From Candidatus Rifleibacteriota bacterium (lineage in GTDB: Bacteria > UBP17 > UBA6191 > JACPRK01), in assembly GCA_016213865.1 (NCBI GenBank), contig JACQZL010000009.1, forward strand, positions 9,977-20,525: a DNA stretch of 10,549 nt, read 5' to 3'. The position numbers and the translations under genes were made by a program. Below are positions 6,473 to 10,549 of the stretch, in pieces (the stretch's first letter is position 1; each line of letters opens with the position of its first letter). The notes below the pieces were generated by a model, which was not told the origin of the DNA, made no database searches, and was given only the letters and a program-made list of their open reading frames with translations.

Positions 6473-8971
6473 ATGCACCACGGACAGCTCGATCCCCTGT
6501 TTCTGACGAAGGCCCAGCTCGCCAGCGAACTTGCCAGATGCGAGTTCTGCGAAGAGAAGCCCTGCCGCGAGGCCTGCCCGGCCAACTGCTCGCCGGCCGA
6601 CTTCATCATGGCGGCACGAGTGGGACACGACTCGGACCTGCGTCGCGCTGCCGCGATCGTCATGCGCGAGAACCCGCTGGGCGGCATCTGTGGAATGGTC
6701 TGTCCGGATCGGCACTGCATGGCTGCCTGCTCCCACAAGCTGTTCGACGGCTCGATCGACATCCCGACGCTGCAGTCGAACCTGGTCCACCTGGCTCGAC
6801 AGTGCGGCGGAATCCCCGAGTTCCAGCGGGCCCCCTCGAACGGCACGCGCGTCGCGGTCGTCGGCGGAGGCCCGGCCGGACTGGGCGCCGCGGCCGCGCT
6901 GGCCCAGATGGGCTACGAGGTCGACCTCTTCGAGGCCCGGGCCGCCCTGGGCGGCATGTGCAACCTCATCCCGCCCCACCGGCTCCAGCGCCAGATGCTC
7001 GCCGACGACCTCGGCTTCGTCCTTGGCCTGGGCGCGATTCACCCCAAGCTGGGCACGCGGGTCGACGACCCCAAGGCACTGCTCCAGAACGGTTACGCCG
7101 CGGTCGTCGTGGCCGCGGGTCTCTGGGTGCCGATCTCGCTGGCGCTGCCGCATGAAGAGCTGGCCATCAAGATGGTCGATCTGCTGGCCGAGCCGGACAA
7201 GTTCCAGTTCGAGGGCCGCGTGGCAGTCATCGGCGGCGGGGCGACGGCCCTGGACTGCGCCGTGACAGCTCGCGGCCGCGGAGCCTCCGCGGTCGAGCTG
7301 TTCTGCCTCGAGACGCTGGCCGAGCTGCCGCTGGAAGGCAAGGAGCGCGCCGAGTTGCTCCACCACGACCTGGAGGTCACCGGGCGCATCCGCGTCACGG
7401 CCATCCGCGAGCGAGGCGGCGGAGTTGCCGGCATAGATACGCGCAAGGTCGCTCTGCCCGCGGGCGAGAAGTTCCACCCGTCGAGGGTCCGCGACGTGGC
7501 CGGAACGGACGCGGTGCGCAACGACATCTCGGCCGTCGTGATTGCCGTCGGCATGCGGCCAGCCTTCAAGCGCGAAGACGTTCCGGGCCTCTTCTTCGCG
7601 GGCGACCTGGTGAACGGCCCCACCACGGTGGTCGAGGCCGTCGCCTCCGGCAAGAACGCCGCGCTGGAAGTGGACGCCCACGTCAAGCGCAGCCAGCGGC
7701 CCACCTTCGCCAGGGCCGTCAAGTCGACGATGGTCCTGCCCGGCTTCGTCGCCAAGCCCGTCTCCCTCGAAACGGACTTCTTCGGCCGCCGCATCCTCTC
7801 GCCGTACCTGCTCTCGGCCGCTCCCCCGTCCGACGGCTACGACCAGATGAAGCTCGCCTACCAGGCCGGCTGGGCCGGCGGCATCATGAAGACCGCGTTC
7901 GACGGCGTGCCGATCCACATCCCGTCGCAGTACATGCACGCCTTCACCGGGACGACCTACGGCAACTGCGACAACGTGTCGGGCCACCCGCTCGAGCGCG
8001 TCTGCCGCGAAGTCGAACGTCTGGTGCGCGAGTTCCCGGACCACCTCACGATGGGCTCGACCGGAGGCCCCGTCACGGGCCACGACGAGTCGGACCGCAA
8101 GGGCTGGCAGTCCAACACCAAGAAGCTGGAGAACGCCGGCGCGATGGGCATCGAGTACAGCCTGTCGTGCCCCCAGGGCGGCGACGGCACCGAGGGCGAT
8201 ATCGTCAGTCAGAACGCGGCGCTGACCGCGAAGATCATCGACTGGATCCTCGAGGTCTCCAACCCCGCGGCCCCCAAACTCTTCAAGCTGACTGCGGCGG
8301 TGACGTCGATCGTCCCCATCCTGCGCGCCATCCGCTCGGTCCTGGAGCGCCACCCGACCAAGAAGGCGGGCATCACTCTGGCCAACACCTTCCCGACCCT
8401 CTTCTTCCGGCCGGGCCAGAAGAAGGAGTGGGAAGAGGCGATCGTCGTCGGCATGAGCGGTCAAGGCGTGACGCCAATCTCGTACCTGACGCTGGCGAGC
8501 GCCGTTCCCGTGGGGATCGAGATCTCGGGCAACGGCGGCCCGATGGACTACAAGGCCGCGATGAACTTCCTGGCACTCGGCGTCAGGACCGTCCAGTTCT
8601 GCACGATCGTGATGAAGCACGGCGCAGCCATCATCCAGGAACTGGAATCCGGCACGGCGCACCTGATGGCCGAGCGCGGCATCCGCTCGATGAAAGAGCT
8701 GATCGGCCGGGCCCAGCCCAAGCCGATCACCGACTTCATGGCCTTGCCCGCGACCAAGCGCATCTCGCACCACGACCACGACCTGTGCGTGAAGTGCGGC
8801 AACTGCGTGCGCTGCCCGTACCTGGCCGTCTCGTTCGATGCCGAGCAGAAGCTCCGGACCGATCCGGAGCGGTGCGTGGGCTGTTCCATCTGCGTCCAGA
8901 AGTGCTTCGTCGGGGCCCTCTCGATGCGCGAGCGCACACCCGCCGAGGCTGCCGCTCTCAAGGAGGCGTGA
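6473..8971 (+). CDS. Dihydropyrimidine-dehydrogenase-like FAD/FMN/Fe-S oxidoreductase
   Basis: An 832-aa single-chain protein with the domain order of DPD (a PreT-PreA fusion). Residues 23-86 hold a Cys-rich N-terminal Fe-S domain (CEFCEEKPCREACP, then NPLGGICGMVCPDRHC). An FAD site GGGPAGLGAA lies at 131-140, an NAD(P)H site VIGGGATALD at 252-261, and a second FAD contact FFAGDLVNGPTTVVEA at 374-389. An FMN-binding dihydroorotate-dehydrogenase-like barrel spans about 420-750 (SLSCPQG 563-569, LANTFPT 636-642, SGNGGP 685-690). C-terminal ferredoxin motifs lie at 772-781 and 801-811. It should pass electrons from NAD(P)H via FAD and Fe-S to FMN and reduce a ring. Compared with pig DPD, the pocket Asn before LSCP is Ser563, the barrel TPN motif is absent (KLTAAVTS), and the mobile loop lacks the catalytic Cys. 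The substrate is therefore probably not uracil. It sits 152 bases before ssnA, where E. coli has ygfK; a related role in purine breakdown is inferred. Confidence 0.85.
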   Translation: MHHGQLDPLFLTKAQLASELARCEFCEEKPCREACPANCSPADFIMAARVGHDSDLRRAAAIVMRENPLGGICGMVCPDRHCMAACSHKLFDGSIDIPTLQSNLVHLARQCGGIPEFQRAPSNGTRVAVVGGGPAGLGAAAALAQMGYEVDLFEARAALGGMCNLIPPHRLQRQMLADDLGFVLGLGAIHPKLGTRVDDPKALLQNGYAAVVVAAGLWVPISLALPHEELAIKMVDLLAEPDKFQFEGRVAVIGGGATALDCAVTARGRGASAVELFCLETLAELPLEGKERAELLHHDLEVTGRIRVTAIRERGGGVAGIDTRKVALPAGEKFHPSRVRDVAGTDAVRNDISAVVIAVGMRPAFKREDVPGLFFAGDLVNGPTTVVEAVASGKNAALEVDAHVKRSQRPTFARAVKSTMVLPGFVAKPVSLETDFFGRRILSPYLLSAAPPSDGYDQMKLAYQAGWAGGIMKTAFDGVPIHIPSQYMHAFTGTTYGNCDNVSGHPLERVCREVERLVREFPDHLTMGSTGGPVTGHDESDRKGWQSNTKKLENAGAMGIEYSLSCPQGGDGTEGDIVSQNAALTAKIIDWILEVSNPAAPKLFKLTAAVTSIVPILRAIRSVLERHPTKKAGITLANTFPTLFFRPGQKKEWEEAIVVGMSGQGVTPISYLTLASAVPVGIEISGNGGPMDYKAAMNFLALGVRTVQFCTIVMKHGAAIIQELESGTAHLMAERGIRSMKELIGRAQPKPITDFMALPATKRISHHDHDLCVKCGNCVRCPYLAVSFDAEQKLRTDPERCVGCSICVQKCFVGALSMRERTPAEAAALKEA

Positions 8972-9000
8972 GGCGCCGCCGGGACCCCAATGGCCTCTTC

Positions 9001-9093
9001 ACCGCGAAGGCACCAAGCACCCGGGACGGGCACCGAGGAGCCGAGTCGAATCTCCTCTGGGTGCCACCCTTCGTGCCTGCGTGTCTTCGTGGT
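9001..9093. repeat. 93-bp dispersed inverted-repeat element, copy 2
   Basis: ACCGCGAAGGCACCAAGCAC on the left faces TGCGTGTCTTCGTGGT on the right, forming a long imperfect hairpin. The right arm (GTGCCACCCTTCGTGCCTGC onward) is close to that of the element at 2842-2939. It fills most of the 152-base gap between the flavoprotein and ssnA, so the hairpin may lie inside a shared transcript. Confidence 0.65.
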
Positions 9094-9108
9094 CAGTCCG
9101 TCAAACCG

Positions 9109-9115
9109 AAAGGAA
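9109..9115 (+). promoter_or_regulatory. Shine-Dalgarno of the ssnA-type gene
   Basis: AAAGGAA sits eight bases before the ATG at 9124 and just after the repeat element, setting the start. Confidence 0.55.
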
Positions 9116-9123
9116 GCCTGCCA

Positions 9124-10188
9124 ATGACCACCCGCTTCGAAAACGGAATCGTCGTGACCCTGGGTGCCGAGAACCGAGTGATCTGGAACGGCACGGTCGT
9201 AACCGAAGGTGAGAAGATCGCAGCCATCGGCGACGCGGTGCAACTGCGCGACAAGTACCCGAAGGCCGAGACGATCAACTGCTCCGGCAAGCTCATCTTG
9301 CCCGGGTTCATCTGCACGCACCATCACTTCTACTCGACGATGGCGCGCGGCATGTGCCCGCCGGGCGAGCCGGCCGCGAACTTCGTGCAGATCCTCGAGC
9401 GGCTCTGGTGGAAACTGGATCGGGCCCTCTCCGACGAGGACGTGACCCTCTCGGCCCAGATCCCGGTCGTGGAGTGCATTCGCAACGGGACGACGACGGT
9501 CATCGACCACCACGCCTCGCCATCGTGCCGGGACGGCTCGCTCAATCGGATCGAGAAGGTCGTGCGCGAGGGCGGCATCCGGGCATCCCTCTGTTACGAG
9601 GTCTCGGACCGCAACGTCAAGGGCGGCGGCATCGCAGAGAACGAACGCTTCATCCGCAAGATCGGCAAGGGCGACGGCAAGGTCGCGGCGATGATGGGGC
9701 TCCACGCCTCGTTCACCGTCTCGGATGAGACCGTCGAGCGATGCGTCTGCATCGCCCGGTCGAACGGCGTCGGTTGCCACATCCACGTCGCCGAGGATGC
9801 TGCCGATCGCCAGGACTCGCTCGACAAGTACGGGATGCCCACCGTGGCCCGCCTCCACAAGCTGGGGGCCACCGGTCAGCAGTCGATCTTCGTCCACTGC
9901 ATCCACATCGACGAACCCGAGATCGCAACGCTGACCTCCACCGGGACCATCGTCGTCCACAACCCCGAGTCGAACATGAACAACGCCGTCGGGGTCTCGA
10001 AGGTGCTCGCGATGATGGGCAAGAACGTCCTGGTCGGCCTGGGAACCGACGGCATGTCGTCCGACATGCTCGCCCAGATGCGCTGCGCCTATCTGCTCCA
10101 CAGGCTCGATCAGCACGATCCCCGCGTGGCCTTCTGCGAGGCCCCGAAGATGCTGCTCCAGAACAACGCCGAGATCGTGCGCCGGTAA
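9124..10188 (+). CDS. ssnA: SsnA-type aminohydrolase, cut short by an in-frame TAA
   Basis: The 354 residues before the stop align along their length with E. coli SsnA, a cytosolic aminohydrolase encoded beside ygfK and needed for anaerobic purine use. Visible landmarks: LPGFICTHHHFYSTMARG with metal ligands His66 and His68; LWWKLDRAL at 94-102; TTTVIDHHASPS at 123-134; HIHVAED at 219-225; VHCIHIDEPEI at 257-267; HNPESNMNNAVG at 279-290; and LGTDGMSSDM with Asp309. All metal and catalytic motifs of the barrel are therefore present. SsnA proteins are about 440 aa. Here TAA replaces codon 355, and the missing C-terminal part continues in the same frame to 10443. It differs clearly from the aminohydrolase at 1133-2500. 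As it stands the gene probably gives an unstable product, unless the stop is a sequencing error or is read through. Confidence 0.85.
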   Translation: MTTRFENGIVVTLGAENRVIWNGTVVTEGEKIAAIGDAVQLRDKYPKAETINCSGKLILPGFICTHHHFYSTMARGMCPPGEPAANFVQILERLWWKLDRALSDEDVTLSAQIPVVECIRNGTTTVIDHHASPSCRDGSLNRIEKVVREGGIRASLCYEVSDRNVKGGGIAENERFIRKIGKGDGKVAAMMGLHASFTVSDETVERCVCIARSNGVGCHIHVAEDAADRQDSLDKYGMPTVARLHKLGATGQQSIFVHCIHIDEPEIATLTSTGTIVVHNPESNMNNAVGVSKVLAMMGKNVLVGLGTDGMSSDMLAQMRCAYLLHRLDQHDPRVAFCEAPKMLLQNNAEIVRR

Positions 10189-10443
10189 CTGGGCCTCGAG
10201 CTGGGCAACCTCCGCGAAGGAGGGCCGGCTGACCTGGCAATCCTCGACTACCGGCCGCCGACGCCTCTTTCGGCCGACAACTTCCTGGGCCATCTCATCT
10301 TCGGGCTTCCCGATGCCGTGGTCGATACCACGGTCTGCGCCGGCCGCGTCCTGATGCGGGGCAAGAAGGTGCTGACCCTCGATGAGGAGCGCCTCGCCGC
10401 TCGCTCCAGAGAGCTGGCTCCCCAGATGTGGAAGAGGTTGTGA
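10189..10443 (+). pseudogene. ssnA: C-terminal remainder of the ssnA-type gene after the in-frame stop
   Basis: In the same frame as the preceding gene, with no gap or shift, the 84 codons after TAA encode LGLELGNLREGGPADLAILD, then PPTPLSADNFLGHLIFGL, and end QMWKRL before a TGA. This matches the C-terminal beta-sandwich and final helix of SsnA (E. coli: GYKADLTICDYNSPTPLLADN). The two parts together make 439 positions against about 442 in E. coli. No start codon with a ribosome site is seen for separate translation. One base change (for example TAC or AAA to TAA) explains the break. Confidence 0.8.
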
Positions 10444-10500
10444 GATCGGCTCTCGACCCTCGGCACTCAGACCGTATGGCGGCCCCCTTCGTCGTCCTCG

Positions 10501-10549
10501 ATGAGACTCTTGTTCACTCTGAACGGCCTGCCCTGGGAAGGCGAGCTCC
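10501..10549 (+). CDS. Probable start of a molybdenum hydroxylase [2Fe-2S] subunit (partial)
   Basis: An ATG at 10501 opens a frame to the window edge reading MRLLFTLNGLPWEGEL. The FTLNGxP opening is typical of the first beta-strands of the plant-type ferredoxin domain in xanthine dehydrogenase and CoxS-like small subunits, or of XdhD-type fusions. Only 16 residues are visible, none of the cluster cysteines is in view, and there is no good Shine-Dalgarno. An ATG at 10476 in another frame also stays open to the edge. The call leans on context: ssnA is commonly next to molybdenum hydroxylase genes, and the opposite operon supplies molybdopterin functions. Confidence 0.4.
   Translation, partial: MRLLFTLNGLPWEGEL

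Noticed and set aside
6371..8779. Long minus-strand open frame (802 codons) opposite the DPD-like gene
   Set aside because: It is a GC-bias shadow: composition is Asp/Arg/Gly/His-rich with no recognisable domain, and the opposite strand has a complete, motif-rich protein.
6473..8971. Calling this gene ygfK or plain preA/preT
   Set aside because: YgfK has the barrel-like domain first and the GltD-like part second; here the order is reversed as in DPD. PreT and PreA are separate chains with different pocket residues.
10186..10188. TAA reassigned as a sense codon
   Set aside because: No other gene here has an internal TAA and the remaining genes are read with the standard code, so mutation or error is simpler.
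8548..10293. Minus-strand open frame of 581 codons opposite the end of the flavoprotein and ssnA
   Set aside because: Antisense shadow; it crosses the intergenic repeat and has no recognisable protein features.

Overview
The window is GC-rich (roughly two thirds G+C by eye) bacterial chromosome with strongly GC3-biased genes. The gaps between genes contain copies of dispersed, hairpin-forming repeats of a kind common in environmental genomes such as Planctomycetota. That origin is only an inference from base composition, the repeats and the TadG-like proteins; no marker gene is present. There are no rRNA, tRNA, CRISPR or transposase genes.

Layout. (1) 3-173: 3' end of an unrecognised plus-strand gene, overlapping tail-to-tail with the next unit. 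(2) 151-2500, minus strand: a compact operon read in the order 8-oxoguanine-deaminase-type aminohydrolase, MoaD/ThiS-like sulfur carrier ending in GG, MocA/MobA-like nucleotidyltransferase. (3) 2501-3141: a gene-poor spacer with one 98-bp inverted-repeat element and a possible sigma-54 promoter. (4) 3142-6266, plus strand: two tandem TadG-like, membrane-anchored paralogs. Their N-terminal coding ends run through dispersed repeats, and the first copy has lost the conserved C-terminus. (5) 6473-8971: an 832-aa dihydropyrimidine-dehydrogenase-like flavoprotein (N-terminal Fe-S, FAD, NAD(P)H, FMN barrel, C-terminal ferredoxin) whose substrate pocket differs from true DPD. (6) 9124-10443: an SsnA-type aminohydrolase interrupted by an in-frame TAA at codon 355. 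(7) 10501-10549: probable first codons of a [2Fe-2S] subunit of a molybdenum hydroxylase.

Working together. Two different aminohydrolases, a molybdopterin-type sulfur carrier, a molybdopterin nucleotidyltransferase, a multi-cofactor NAD(P)H flavoenzyme and a probable iron-sulfur hydroxylase subunit fit a locus for breakdown of a purine-like N-heterocycle by a molybdenum hydroxylase. This resembles the ssnA/ygfK/xdhD/mocA neighbourhood of E. coli, but with a DPD-architecture protein where YgfK would be expected. The two TadG-like genes have no obvious link to this pathway and appear to be lodged between its two halves.
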